A stretch of 64,000 nt of DNA, from contig CAVPDR010000002.1 in the NCBI GenBank assembly GCA_963702705.1, forward strand, positions 868,001 through 932,000, in the 5' to 3' direction. This document shows, in pieces, positions 46,930 to 55,153 of this stretch; positions within the stretch are counted from its first letter, which is position 1; every line of letters starts with the position of its first letter. The translations under genes and the position numbers were made by a program. This DNA comes from VRUE01 sp963702705. GTDB lineage: Bacteria > Actinomycetota > Thermoleophilia > Solirubrobacterales > 70-9. The notes under the pieces were generated by a model. That model worked only from the letters and a program-made list of their open reading frames with translations. It had not been told where the DNA came from and ran no database searches.

Positions 46930-47026
46930 GGCTGAGGATCATTTCACGACGCTAGCTGCAACGTCGTTACCGAAGTAAGACGCAATTGACCCGTGGGCAC
47001 GCAAATATCTTGTTTGATCATTCGCA

Positions 47027-47533
47027 CTAGCCAATTGAAGAGCGAACCTTCTCGAAACTCTCCCCCACCGCGTGCGTATAGCGCGCAAGCATCGTCTCGA
47101 CGCGGTGGCCAGCGATCTCAGCCGGGTCAGCGTCGTTGATGCCGGCGGCGCGGAGGTGGGTGACGTAGGAGTGGCGGCACTCGTGGGGGCGGATGTCTAG
47201 GCCGGAGGCCTTCTGGGTCGGGTGCCAGAGGTCGCGGTAGAAGTTGCGCTCGCGCCACATGCGGCCGGTTGGGGTCGTGAAGAGGAGATCGCAGTCCTCG
47301 CCGTTAAGGCGCATCTGGGCTTCGATATCCAGGCGAGGGTCGCGGACACCGGGACGGTCCTCCCTGCGTCGTGCTCGCCGTGGTCGGTCCTAGTGCCGTC
47401 GAGGATCGTGCCCTCGTGGGCGGTGCGGCGGACCTTCAGGGTCTCGCCGTCGAAGTCCTCACATCTGATCGGCAACACCTCCCCAGCGTCATGCCGGTGT
47501 CGGTGAAGAAGCGAACCATCGCCTCGTAGCGCC
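47027..47533 (-). pseudogene. Truncated and frameshifted tyrosine recombinase (element 1)
   Basis: The C-terminal half of an integrase nearly identical to the intact one at 52651-53745. It keeps HECRHSYVTHLRAAG (His-x-x-Arg) and the Tyr in MLARYTHAVG, plus LKVRRTAHEGTILDGTRTDH in a second frame after a shift near 47,335. Homology stops abruptly near 47,533, so the N-terminal half and the excisionase are gone. It lies 110 bases from the tRNA-fragment repeat at 47645, the position expected for the integrase of element 1. It cannot be active. Confidence 0.85.
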
Positions 47534-47644
47534 CTTGCGGACCGGACTGGGAATCGTCCGGATGGACGCGGAACCGCGATTCGAGCAAAGCCGAGGATTT
47601 GGCTCTGCGATAGGCACTGCGCGGCGCTCCCCGGAACCCCGACG

Positions 47645-47777
47645 ATGCGCCCGGAGAGAATCGAACTCTCGACCTCCGGCTTGAAAGGCTGAGCAGCCTC
47701 CGCCTGGCAAGCGGCCTGGCGCCAACTATGCGACAGATATGCGACTTGTCCGGTGCGGTCTTTTCGACCGAAGGTCA
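47645..47777. repeat. Junction attachment site between elements 1 and 2
   Basis: 47645-47687 is a perfect 43-bp copy of the tRNA 3' end at 55538-55580. The following 90 bases match the sequence after the degenerate copy at 42975. In reverse complement it shows only the 3' half of a tRNA, not a complete gene. Together with 55538-55580 it bounds a 7.9-kb element. Confidence 0.9.
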
Positions 47778-47831
47778 GGCCGATTTCGTCTCAATTGCGA
47801 GTTGGCCACCTCGCGCTAGAATGTGGCCACT

Positions 47832-48101
47832 ATGGCAAAAGCGACTGTAGGCATCCGCGAACTCAAGGACAGTGCCAGCGCGATCATCGACCGGGTTGAG
47901 GAGGGCGAGGCGATCACGGTGACCAAGCGCGGCCGGCCGGTAGCGCGAATCGTCTCCGCCGCGACGCCGCCACACCTCGCCGCCTTGGTGGCCGACGGCA
48001 CGGTGCGGCCGAGTGAGGGGCCCCGCTACCTGCCGAAGCCCACCAAGCTCCGAGGTGCCGGACAAAGCGCCGTGGACTACGTCGCCGAGGGTCGGCGCTG
48101 A
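47832..48101 (+). CDS. Phd/YefM-family antitoxin
   Basis: 89 residues from the ATG at 47832: MAKATVGIRELKDSASAIID and EAITVTKRGRPVARIVSA are the Phd/YefM DNA-binding fold; the C-terminal part (PSEGPRYLPKPTKLRG) would bind and block the toxin. The GTG at 47823 upstream is less likely. A GTGGCCAC palindrome right before the ATG (47823-47830) is a plausible self-operator. Its stop overlaps the VapC start. Confidence 0.88.
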   Translation: MAKATVGIRELKDSASAIIDRVEEGEAITVTKRGRPVARIVSAATPPHLAALVADGTVRPSEGPRYLPKPTKLRGAGQSAVDYVAEGRR

Positions 48102-48526
48102 GCCTCTACCTCGATACCAGCGCCCTGGTCAAGCTGCTGGTCGACGAGCCGGGGACCGAGGAGGCGCAGCAGGCTTACAACGATGCAGACGGCGTGCGAA
48201 GCACCGCGATCGCGCACGTCGAGGCAACAGCAGCCCTGGCCCGGATGCGCAAGGGAGGCCGCCTGACCCCAGCACAACTGCGTCGCGGACTAGATGATCT
48301 GGAGAGCCTTTGGCGCGGGCTTTACGTCCACGCCGTTAACGAGGATCTGCTGGCACGGGCAGCTGAGAGCGCTCGCACCCATTCCCTCCGTGCATATGAC
48401 GCCGTCCACCTCGCCGGCGCTCTCTCGTTCGCCGCAGGCGAAAAGCTTGGATTCGCCTGTTGGGACAAGGAGTTGCGAGAGGCCGCCCACGATCGTGGCT
48501 TCACGTTGGTTCCGCAGCAACTCTGA
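48098..48526 (+). CDS. VapC-like PIN-domain toxin
   Basis: 142 residues. LSLYLDTSALVKLLVDEPGT carries the first acidic residue of the PIN nuclease centre; AIAHVEATAALARM, SLRAYDAVHLAGAL and GFACWDKELREAAHDRGFTL supply the Glu and the later Asp residues. VapC toxins cleave tRNA or rRNA. The reading frame starts naturally at a CTG (48098) overlapping the antitoxin stop (CTGA), an unusual start codon; no ATG or GTG fits the N terminus. Forms a type II toxin-antitoxin pair with the upstream gene. Confidence 0.88.
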   Translation: MSLYLDTSALVKLLVDEPGTEEAQQAYNDADGVRSTAIAHVEATAALARMRKGGRLTPAQLRRGLDDLESLWRGLYVHAVNEDLLARAAESARTHSLRAYDAVHLAGALSFAAGEKLGFACWDKELREAAHDRGFTLVPQQL

Positions 48527-48614
48527 CCTCGCCTGGATGCACGACTTCAACACATGACTCTAATTTCCACCCGAGGAGCATGTACAAGATGATCATCTAT
48601 ATGGCCGCGAGCTA

Positions 48615-49079
48615 GTGGGGTCTGTGGTAAAGGCAGTCGAGGCCTGGAGCGAAGCAGCTCTAGAATCTGGAATTCCAACTGCGGTACAGACGCAGCTGGG
48701 GCAAGTGCTACGCCGGTGCCTTAGCGATCAGGCTGAGACAGCGGTCGCGTACATCGATGGCGTCCCGGTAGTGGTCGCGTTGGAAAGTGACCGGCTTATC
48801 TGCGTTTGGCCGGAGGATCCGGCGATCGCGGGCATCGATGCGGTGATCTTGGTCGACTCGATCCCCCTTGGCTTGCCGCGTCGCATTGGGCTACGGGTGG
48901 GTCGACAGAAGCACCCTGGCGGTTCCTACATGATCCGAACGTGGACGCTCGGGGAGGCGGGTGCCCTAGTTCTGGAAACCCGCACGCCCATATATCAAGA
49001 CCAGGACGGCGAATACGGTGGCCAGAAGCTCCTCGAAAAGGCCGTAGCCCGACTGGGCTGGCATCTGGTCGACGCCTAG
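48615..49079 (+). CDS. Hypothetical 154-residue protein
   Basis: GTG start; VGSVVKAVEAWSEAALESGI, then AYIDGVPVVVALESDRLICV and RIGLRVGRQKHPGGSYMIRT, ending KLLEKAVARLGWHLVDA. Alternating strands and two helices suggest a small alpha/beta protein. No family is recognised. It precedes, by about 175 bases, the three-gene coupled operon and follows the VapC gene by about 90. Confidence 0.5.
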   Translation: MGSVVKAVEAWSEAALESGIPTAVQTQLGQVLRRCLSDQAETAVAYIDGVPVVVALESDRLICVWPEDPAIAGIDAVILVDSIPLGLPRRIGLRVGRQKHPGGSYMIRTWTLGEAGALVLETRTPIYQDQDGEYGGQKLLEKAVARLGWHLVDA

Positions 49080-49254
49080 CAAGGGTCGGTGGCCCGGTGC
49101 CCATTCGTCGGACTTTGGATTCGAGTTCTCTTAAAAGCCGCCGCAATTACCGCTCGCCTTCTCGGAGTGGCCAAAAACCATTGCTAGATTCGACGGAAGC
49201 CGCGAGGGCGGTACATGAACGACGATGCCCTATCGGGATGGGCGAGAGGAAAAG

Positions 49255-49515
49255 ATGAGCGAAAAACAGGATGGGCACGGTAAGCACAACTCATCAGAAC
49301 AGCAGCCGGAAAGACCAGCGGCGCCTCGTACGGAGCAGGAGAACGTCAACCTCTCAATCGAAGAGAAGGGAATGGTCGTGATGCCGGAAGTGCCGGTCCC
49401 GACGAACGAAGTTGACGTTGGCAACATGCCGGGTGCCAACACCAGCCCAAGTGAAGGCGGCAGCAATAGCGGCGGCTCTGAGGACGGGGGCACTGGTGGT
49501 GAGAGCGGCGAGTGA
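49255..49515 (+). CDS. Small acidic Gly/Ser-rich protein, first gene of a three-gene operon
   Basis: 86 residues: MSEKQDGHGKHNSSEQQPER, a middle with IEEKGMVVMPEVPVPTNEVD, and a low-complexity end (SEGGSNSGGSEDGGTGGESG). Probably disordered. Its stop overlaps the next start (GTGA at 49512). The ATG at 49255 follows a purine-rich site (GAGAGGAAAAG). Unknown function; perhaps an adaptor of the membrane protein encoded next. Confidence 0.6.
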   Translation: MSEKQDGHGKHNSSEQQPERPAAPRTEQENVNLSIEEKGMVVMPEVPVPTNEVDVGNMPGANTSPSEGGSNSGGSEDGGTGGESGE

Positions 49516-50153
49516 TTCCCGGCACCCTGCTCGGCCTTGTCGCCCTGGCGGCGGCGCTCGGCCCCGGCTATCTATATATGCGCCGGGCCGAGCTGCACCA
49601 CAACCGCCCGGTACAAAGCCAACTAGGCGAGCTGGTGGAGATGGTGGTGATCGGCGGCGCGGCCTCTCTGCTCGCAGCCGGCCTCATTCTGGGTTCAGCC
49701 TCCAGCTTCGACTTCATCAGTACCACCAGTCTCCATAAAGATCCCGGCGGCTACCTACTCGCCGAGCCCTGGCGCTGCTTCGCCATCTCCGCTTGCTTTT
49801 ACGCTCTCGCGTACGCCATCGCCTATGCCGCAAGCCGGGTCGTACATCGCAGAACGACGCCAGCAATTGCGCCCGGGGCAACTGGCTGGACGCAGGCAAT
49901 GCGCACCGCGGTGCCTAAGGGCAAGGCGGTCGCGGTACGGGTCGAACTCCGCGACGGACGTAAGCTCGCCGGCGCCCTGGCCGCCTTTAGTTCCGCGGTC
50001 GAGTCTAATCGCGAGATCGTCCTGCGGCGCCCCATCAAGGCAACGGCCGGCCCGGGCGAGACGACGGTAGATCTAAGCGACGACTTCGTGACCCTGCGGG
50101 AGGAGCAAATTTCCCTATTGAGTGGGCGGTACATAAACATCGAGTCTGAATGA
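49512..50153 (+). CDS. DUF6338-like membrane protein, second gene of a three-gene operon
   Basis: 213 residues with GTG start: VIPGTLLGLVALAAALGPGY, then ELVEMVVIGGAASLLAAGLI and FAISACFYALAYAIAYAASR are membrane spans. The soluble C terminus (VRVELRDGRKLAGALAAFSS, TTVDLSDDFVTLREEQISLL) resembles the cytosolic part of DUF6338 proteins, whose role is unknown. Start and stop both overlap neighbours (GTGA, ATGA), so the three genes are translated together. Confidence 0.65.
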   Translation: MIPGTLLGLVALAAALGPGYLYMRRAELHHNRPVQSQLGELVEMVVIGGAASLLAAGLILGSASSFDFISTTSLHKDPGGYLLAEPWRCFAISACFYALAYAIAYAASRVVHRRTTPAIAPGATGWTQAMRTAVPKGKAVAVRVELRDGRKLAGALAAFSSAVESNREIVLRRPIKATAGPGETTVDLSDDFVTLREEQISLLSGRYINIESE

Positions 50154-51109
50154 GAGAGCGCTCCGACGACGAAAAGGCCGAGCAGATACGACAGCAAATC
50201 GTTGCTGGCTTCAAGCATGAACTTCGCGCCTGCGCGGAACTCGAGGCCTTTGCCGCCTCCGCCCTCGATCCCTGGCAGGGGCGAGCAATCAAGAAGTCCT
50301 CTGCGGATGAGCCACCGGGAGCCGATGAGATCATTGCTCTGCTTTTTGCCCGCGCGACCAAGACCTACAAGGGGGCTCTCTTGCTCGCGCATCAGGGCTT
50401 TGGCGAGCAGGCTGCGATGCTTAATCGGTCGCTATTCGAGGGGATGGCTGTTGTCCACTGGGTTTCGAAAAATCCGGAGAAGGCGGCCGAGCGCTTCCTC
50501 CGGGGCTGGACGTTTGACCGCTACCTTCTCGCACGGGTGCTTGAGGGCACCGGCTGGCTCAAGGATGACGCCAAAGCGCCGGGGCCAGATCTTTCGGAGG
50601 CTGAGTTGGCGGGAATGCGCGACGACTTCGGCATCCATGGACAGAAGCTATGGACGGGTCACGCAGGCCTGCGCAAGCTCGTTGACGAGATTGAGAGCGA
50701 TTGGGGCACCGAGGAGGAACGCCAGTTCCTGCGCAACTTCCTCCGGGTGGTCAATCGGGACAACAATCAGCTTCTGCACTCGACAGTCTCGGGCCTCGCC
50801 GAGGCGGCCACTGGGCTCGCCCCCGATGGCCTATATGTCTCCGTCGGACCCTCGACCACGCGGATCGAACGAGTGCTGTTCGCGGCGTACTGGACTTATG
50901 CGCAGACCTTCGGTGCGCTCGTCGATCGCTTCGAAGTGCCAGTTCGTGAGGAGTTCGAGGCGATGATGGAGCGTCAGCAGTACGACTTCCGCCGGCTCAG
51001 TGCTGAGGAGGTAAAGGGCGTGGGGAGAAACGATCCCTGTCCTTGCGAGAGTGGGCGCAAGTTCAAGCAGTGCCACAAAGACCGGCCTTTGGCAGGTGTC
51101 CAGGGCTAG
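50150..51109 (+). CDS. DUF5677-like protein with a C-terminal SEC-C zinc motif, third gene of the operon
   Basis: 319 residues. The helical body (ADEIIALLFARATKTYKGAL, GEQAAMLNRSLFEGMAVVHW, NRDNNQLLHSTVSGLAEAAT) matches the DUF5677 style. The C terminus VGRNDPCPCESGRKFKQCH is a SEC-C motif (CxC...CH), a zinc finger known from SecA and many uncharacterised proteins. ATG overlaps the DUF6338 stop. No nuclease or ATPase motif is visible. The combination suggests a membrane-linked complex of unknown purpose. Confidence 0.7.
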   Translation: MRERSDDEKAEQIRQQIVAGFKHELRACAELEAFAASALDPWQGRAIKKSSADEPPGADEIIALLFARATKTYKGALLLAHQGFGEQAAMLNRSLFEGMAVVHWVSKNPEKAAERFLRGWTFDRYLLARVLEGTGWLKDDAKAPGPDLSEAELAGMRDDFGIHGQKLWTGHAGLRKLVDEIESDWGTEEERQFLRNFLRVVNRDNNQLLHSTVSGLAEAATGLAPDGLYVSVGPSTTRIERVLFAAYWTYAQTFGALVDRFEVPVREEFEAMMERQQYDFRRLSAEEVKGVGRNDPCPCESGRKFKQCHKDRPLAGVQG

Positions 51110-51187
51110 GGACGACGTGCAATAGCGTTTCGGGAAGCGTGGTCGAGAAATGCAACCCTTGACTGAGACGTCTGAGCACCCGCTTGT

Positions 51188-52582
51188 TTAGGCATCCGTC
51201 TGGGGGAGCCGATATGCGGCGTCGCGGAGGGATCGCCCAGGAATCGATTCGAGCTCCCCGGTTTTGATCATCTTTTGAAAGATCCGCTTCACCTTGTTCT
51301 CCGAACCAATCCCGGTGAGATCTCGAACCTTTGAGTTCGAGATCTCAGGATTCTTCTGCAAGTACTCCAGAATCATCTCCTCCGGAGACGCAAGGCGCTC
51401 GTGTCGGATGGTGATCGTGACCGCATTTTGGCTCTCTCTGATTTCCGGAGGCTTAAGCTCAAGATTTCGCATTGCGTCGAACGCAGTCCTAAGTCCCTCG
51501 CCCACGTCTTTGTTGGGCGGCTCAGGGAACTTGTTGATCCAACGCACCACGGCACCATTCCGCGCATAGCGCTCATCAAGGATATTCTCCGGCGTAATGT
51601 GGGCTGGCAGCCTCCCAGGGCTCTCAACCTCGATGCGATTGTCAAAAACTCGCACGTGAATGTCATCCGCGATGCTGTAGTCCCAGTGCAGCACAGCGTT
51701 AGTAATAATCTCGTGGAGCGTGACCTCAGGATACTGCACGGCTTCGAGACCACCTGACCCCATGATTCTGATGCCCTCAACGATTTTTACGGTTGCTTTT
51801 ACGGCCGAATGGATAGCTGCATAAGCGTTGCCCTCAATCGTTTGCGGCTGCCCCTTGAGCATCTTCCTTGTTCCAACCGCATCGGCCGTTGCATAGCGGT
51901 AGACCTTGACGGTTGACTGCTTCGGTAGAGCCGCCTGCGGCTCATCGCTAAAAAGAAGCACCGAAGCCACCGTTGGTTTCTCGTCTCGAATGAGTAGCTG
52001 CTTTCGTAGCCAAGGCTCTGGCTCGCCAGTAGGGACGACATCGATCATGAAACCAATGACCGTCTCGGAGTTGGTGATCAGCTCTAGCGGCACATCAATG
52101 GGATGAGTCTCAAAACTCCTGAGCCCCTTTGCATACTCAAGGCGCCTCAGCGCTTCATCATCGCGGACGGGAAGGTTTTGCGCCGAGCGTCGCAAGTACA
52201 CAGTTCCGTCCGTGGCGGCGCGGATATCAGGTGTCTTTTGGATGGAGGCCTTTAGTACAAGCCCGTCCTCAGGAGCATCCGGATTTCTCAGAAATTCGTA
52301 TTCGACAAATTGGTCAAGAGGAAATACGTCCTCAAAGGCTTGAAGGTGGCCGTTCGCGGCCTCTACATCCTCGAATCCACGCCAGGTTCGGGTATCCGCT
52401 TTCTTGTTTTCATCGATACCGACGAACAACTCTCCGCCGTCGGCATTGGAAAAGGCAGAAAGTGTCTTGGTCAGCTTCGCAGGAGAAATCTCGATGGCCT
52501 TGATGTCGGCGAAATGCCCCTCTTCGGTCGCAAGGGCGGCATCGACCTCATGGGGGCTGATATCGATCGTCCGAATCGGCAT
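51188..52582 (-). CDS. AlbA_2 domain protein with a RecG-like ATP-binding region (putative regulator)
   Basis: About 464 residues from the Met at 52582 (MPIRTIDISPHEVDAALATE). HFADIKAIEISPAKLTKTLS and AFSNADGGELFVGIDENKK are the AlbA_2 (Schlafen-type) domain. The second half has a GHKL-like ATP-binding fold (VTLHEIITNAVLHWDYSIAD with N-box Asn, and VFDNRIEVESPGRLP). A C-terminal winged-helix part follows (KNPEISNSKVRDLTGIGSEN). Proteins of this kind are annotated as ATP-binding transcriptional regulators; some serve in phage defence. The role here is unproven. Confidence 0.8.
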   Translation of the reverse strand: MPIRTIDISPHEVDAALATEEGHFADIKAIEISPAKLTKTLSAFSNADGGELFVGIDENKKADTRTWRGFEDVEAANGHLQAFEDVFPLDQFVEYEFLRNPDAPEDGLVLKASIQKTPDIRAATDGTVYLRRSAQNLPVRDDEALRRLEYAKGLRSFETHPIDVPLELITNSETVIGFMIDVVPTGEPEPWLRKQLLIRDEKPTVASVLLFSDEPQAALPKQSTVKVYRYATADAVGTRKMLKGQPQTIEGNAYAAIHSAVKATVKIVEGIRIMGSGGLEAVQYPEVTLHEIITNAVLHWDYSIADDIHVRVFDNRIEVESPGRLPAHITPENILDERYARNGAVVRWINKFPEPPNKDVGEGLRTAFDAMRNLELKPPEIRESQNAVTITIRHERLASPEEMILEYLQKNPEISNSKVRDLTGIGSENKVKRIFQKMIKTGELESIPGRSLRDAAYRLPQTDA

Positions 52583-52650
52583 GGCTAGCGTGGACGCTAC
52601 CTTTGTCAGAGGACACCGGTCCCAGCTCACGCCCTCATGCACGATGATCA

Positions 52651-53745
52651 CTAGTCAATAGCGCTCCGGATCGGGTCGAAACTGCCACCCACCGGATGCG
52701 TATACCGCGCAAGCATCGTCTCTACGCGGTGGCCGGCGATCTCCGCCAGGTCGGCGTCGTTGATGCCGGCGGCGCGGAGGTGGGTGACGTAAGAGTGACG
52801 GCACTCGTGGGGGCGGATGTCTAGGCCGGAGGCCTTCTGGGTCGGGTGCCAGAGGTCGCGGTAGAAGTTGCGCTCGCGCCACATGCGCCCGGTCGGGGTC
52901 GTGAAGAGGAGATCGCAGTCCTCCTCGTTTAGCCGGAGCTGGGCTTCGATCATCCAGGCCAAGGTCGCCGGGACCGGAACGGTCCTTCCCGCGTCGTGCT
53001 CGCCGTGGTCGGTCTTGGTGCCGTCGAGGATCGTGCCCTCGTGGGCGGTGCGCCTGACCTTCAGCGTCTCGCCGTCGAAGTCCTCACGCCGCAAGGGCAG
53101 TACCTCCCCCAGCCTCATGCCGGTGTCGGTGAAGACGCGGACCATGGCCTCGTAGCGACCGGCCGCCTTGGCGAAAGCGTGCATCTGCTCGAAGCTGAAG
53201 ACGCGGATCGGCCGGCGCTTCTTCTTGGCCCTTGGGTCATTGGCTCTGACCTTCACGCCCTTGAACGGGTTGAGGTCGGCCACTTCGTCGGTGATCGCGT
53301 CCTCGGCCATCGCCGAGAGCGAGCGCAGGATGCCGACGACTCCCGTTGTCGCTCTGCCTTGGACTCGCAGCATGTGGTCGACCAGGGCTAGGGCGTGGCG
53401 GCGGCGCATCTCGCGCATCGGCCATTGCTTCAGCGGGATGCCCTCGACCTCTACCTCGAGGACACGGCCGATGCGGTGCTCGTTGGTTTCGTTGGTCCTC
53501 TCCGAGCGCGGGTGGCGGGTCGGCCAAGTGGCGAAATACTCGCCAAGGGTGTCGGGGCGATCTGAGAGACCGTAGGCCTCGTCTATCGCTCGCTGGGCTT
53601 CGCGCTTCAGATCGAAGGTGCCCTTGCCGCTGTTCCAGCCGGGCTTGGCGATGTAGCGCTTGCCGTCTCGGCCGGTGTATCTCGCAACCCAGACGATCTC
53701 GCCCGATGGGTTGCGCCGCTTGACCGGTGCCTCGCGTCGCCTCAT
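52651..53745 (-). CDS. int: Tyrosine recombinase (integrase) of element 2
   Basis: 364 residues. The N-terminal half binds arm sites; the core contains Arg211 (DTGMRLGEVLPL), His313-x-x-Arg316 (PHECRHSYVTHL), His339 (AGHRVETM) and the nucleophile Tyr348 (ARYTH). All catalytic residues are present, so it may be active. The ATG overlaps the excisionase stop (ATGA). Its likely target is the 43-bp repeat in the tRNA at 55538, as both element ends match that sequence. The truncated copy at 47027 is a close relative. Confidence 0.93.
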   Translation of the reverse strand: MRRREAPVKRRNPSGEIVWVARYTGRDGKRYIAKPGWNSGKGTFDLKREAQRAIDEAYGLSDRPDTLGEYFATWPTRHPRSERTNETNEHRIGRVLEVEVEGIPLKQWPMREMRRRHALALVDHMLRVQGRATTGVVGILRSLSAMAEDAITDEVADLNPFKGVKVRANDPRAKKKRRPIRVFSFEQMHAFAKAAGRYEAMVRVFTDTGMRLGEVLPLRREDFDGETLKVRRTAHEGTILDGTKTDHGEHDAGRTVPVPATLAWMIEAQLRLNEEDCDLLFTTPTGRMWRERNFYRDLWHPTQKASGLDIRPHECRHSYVTHLRAAGINDADLAEIAGHRVETMLARYTHPVGGSFDPIRSAID

Positions 53746-53936
53746 GCGGCTTCGTCCCTTCGCTGAGCGAGGAAGGCGTCGACATCGATGGGGTCGATCC
53801 GCCTTGCCGCTCCGAGCTTGTAGGAGGGCAGTTCGCCTCGCCTGATCCAGTTGCGGATCGTGCGATCGGAGACGGCGAGATAGGCGGCGAGGGTGCGCTC
53901 GGTGAAGAAGGCGAGAGGCTGGGAGTTTCGTTCCAT
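53742..53936 (-). CDS. xis: Excisionase-like helix-turn-helix protein
   Basis: 64 residues: FFTERTLAAYLAVSDRTIRN then WIRRGELPSYKLGAARRIDP and IDVDAFLAQRRDEAA. This is the MerR-like HTH_17 fold of excisionases. The ATG at 53936 gives the usual length; the frame stays open for 160 more codons upstream but that part is low-complexity and unsupported. Coupled to the integrase by ATGA. Confidence 0.85.
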   Translation of the reverse strand: MERNSQPLAFFTERTLAAYLAVSDRTIRNWIRRGELPSYKLGAARRIDPIDVDAFLAQRRDEAA

Positions 53937-54420
53937 GCCCCTGTTGTCAAAAGTCAGAGCCGTTTGCGTCGGGTTGGTTTCTAAATTTTTCTCCGAGGGC
54001 ATCCAGGCAGGCCGAAAAAGACCGAAGGTCAAGGGTCCTGCCGGGCCTCCATACGGGCGGCCGCCGCACGGCGAAGCCGTGCCAAAATCGGCCGCCGGAG
54101 GCTCGGCCGGAGTCGCCAGCGCCATCACGCCCGAGCCTTCCTGACGTTTGGGATCAGAAAGCTGCGGCCCAGGCACGGAACCGGAGGGTTCGTAGTGTGT
54201 CGGCTGTAAAGGTTGGGGTTGTAGGGAGGTAGCTAGGACTGCCTTACGGCTTGTGTCTGAGGGCTTCTTATGGCTGGCAGGAATTGGCTTTGAGATGCTT
54301 GGCCTGGTTGATGGTTGTGGCTTGGTCATGGATGGCTGAGTGGATTTGTGTTTGGTTTTGGCCTTGTCGATTTGGTCTCTTTCCACACGCCCCGGGGCGG
54401 CGTCGGCCGGCATTCGGCCG
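53937..54420. other. 484-base interval between the excisionase and XRE genes, rich in TGGTT-type repeats
   Basis: Contains no recognisable gene. From 54,180 on, short G/T-rich motifs recur (GGCTTGG, TGGTTG, TTTGGTT) on the + strand. This may hold the excisionase/integrase promoter and arm-type binding sites. One long minus-strand frame crosses it, but its translation is Lys/Ser/Pro-rich and looks non-native. Confidence 0.5.
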
Positions 54421-54687
54421 TCAGCCCCCGCCCCGCTCCACGAACCCGCCCCGCCTCAGGTCGCCGGGCTCCCAGCTGATCCCGACGAGCAGCTCGTCGG
54501 CGGAGACTTCAAGCGAGGCCTTGAGCTTGATCAGCGTGTCGATGCGGGCGATGCGCAGTCCCCGCTCAAGCTGGCTGATCTCGGTGCGGTGCAGCGAAGC
54601 CAGGAGGCTCAGCTCGTCTTGCGAGAGGTCGGCCTGCTTGCGACAACGGGCCAGGTTGTCTCCGAATCGGGCAGCTACGTCGATCAT
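54421..54687 (-). CDS. XRE-family helix-turn-helix regulator
   Basis: 88 residues: FGDNLARCRKQADLSQDELS, LLASLHRTEISQLERGLRIA and RIDTLIKLKASLEVSADELL form the Cro/C1-type five-helix domain. Likely controls element 2. Its ATG overlaps the stop of the previous gene (ATGA). A 10-bp inverted repeat at 55129-55152 upstream of the operon is a candidate operator. Confidence 0.85.
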   Translation of the reverse strand: MIDVAARFGDNLARCRKQADLSQDELSLLASLHRTEISQLERGLRIARIDTLIKLKASLEVSADELLVGISWEPGDLRRGGFVERGGG

Positions 54688-55040
54688 CGGCTCTCGCCTC
54701 CCTTGAGCTGTCCGAGCAAGCCGTGCAGGGCTTCGTGCTCGGTGACGACGCGGCTGTGCTCGTTGCCGTTATCGATCACATGGGCCAGGTCTCCAACGAC
54801 CGCGCGCACGTCGTCGTCGGGAACGATCACCAGCTCATCCAGCGCCGCCAGGAGCCGCCCGTAGGCGGCCTCCTCACGACGCAGGCGGGTCGGTTCTTTG
54901 AGTTGCTTGGGGTATTCCCTCAACTCGTCGCGAATGCCGACCTGAGCGCTCCTGAAGGTGCTGCGCAGGAAACGGGCCTGATCGGCGGGGATGCTGAGGG
55001 CGACGGCCGAGCCGCGACCCGTAGGGTTCTCATCAGCCAT
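54684..55040 (-). CDS. Hypothetical 118-residue helical protein
   Basis: MADENPTGRGSAVALSIPAD, then QARFLRSTFRSAQVGIRDEL and LLAALDELVIVPDDDVRAVV, ending ALHGLLGQLKGGESR. Mostly helical, unknown family. Coupled to the XRE regulator downstream by ATGA, so both probably come from one promoter near 55,100. Confidence 0.6.
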   Translation of the reverse strand: MADENPTGRGSAVALSIPADQARFLRSTFRSAQVGIRDELREYPKQLKEPTRLRREEAAYGRLLAALDELVIVPDDDVRAVVGDLAHVIDNGNEHSRVVTEHEALHGLLGQLKGGESR

Positions 55041-55128
55041 GAGGAGTCCACTCTCCTTGTGGTCAGGCCCTCGGTCGGCGTTACCGCGCCGGCCGGGGGC
55101 CGCTTTGTGAATGACGGCCAGACTAGCA

Positions 55129-55152
55129 GTTTGTAGTCAGGGGACTACAAAC
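55129..55152. promoter_or_regulatory. Inverted repeat, candidate operator of the XRE operon
   Basis: GTTTGTAGTC (55129-55138) and GACTACAAAC (55143-55152) form a perfect 10-bp palindrome with four bases between. It lies about 90 bases upstream of the 118-residue gene and just after the stop of the gene at 55154. The GTAGTC-N4-GACTAC pattern suits an XRE dimer; as RNA it could also fold as a weak terminator. Confidence 0.6.
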
Positions 55153-55153
55153 G

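Noticed and set aside
47645..47777. A second complete tRNA gene
   Set aside because: Only the anticodon-loop-to-3' half matches; the rest is shared with the degenerate copy at 42975 and does not form a standard acceptor and D arm.
53742..54413. Excisionase gene with a 160-residue N-terminal extension
   Set aside because: The extra part is Lys/Ser/Pro-rich low-complexity sequence across a G/T-rich non-coding interval; the ATG at 53936 gives a normal excisionase.
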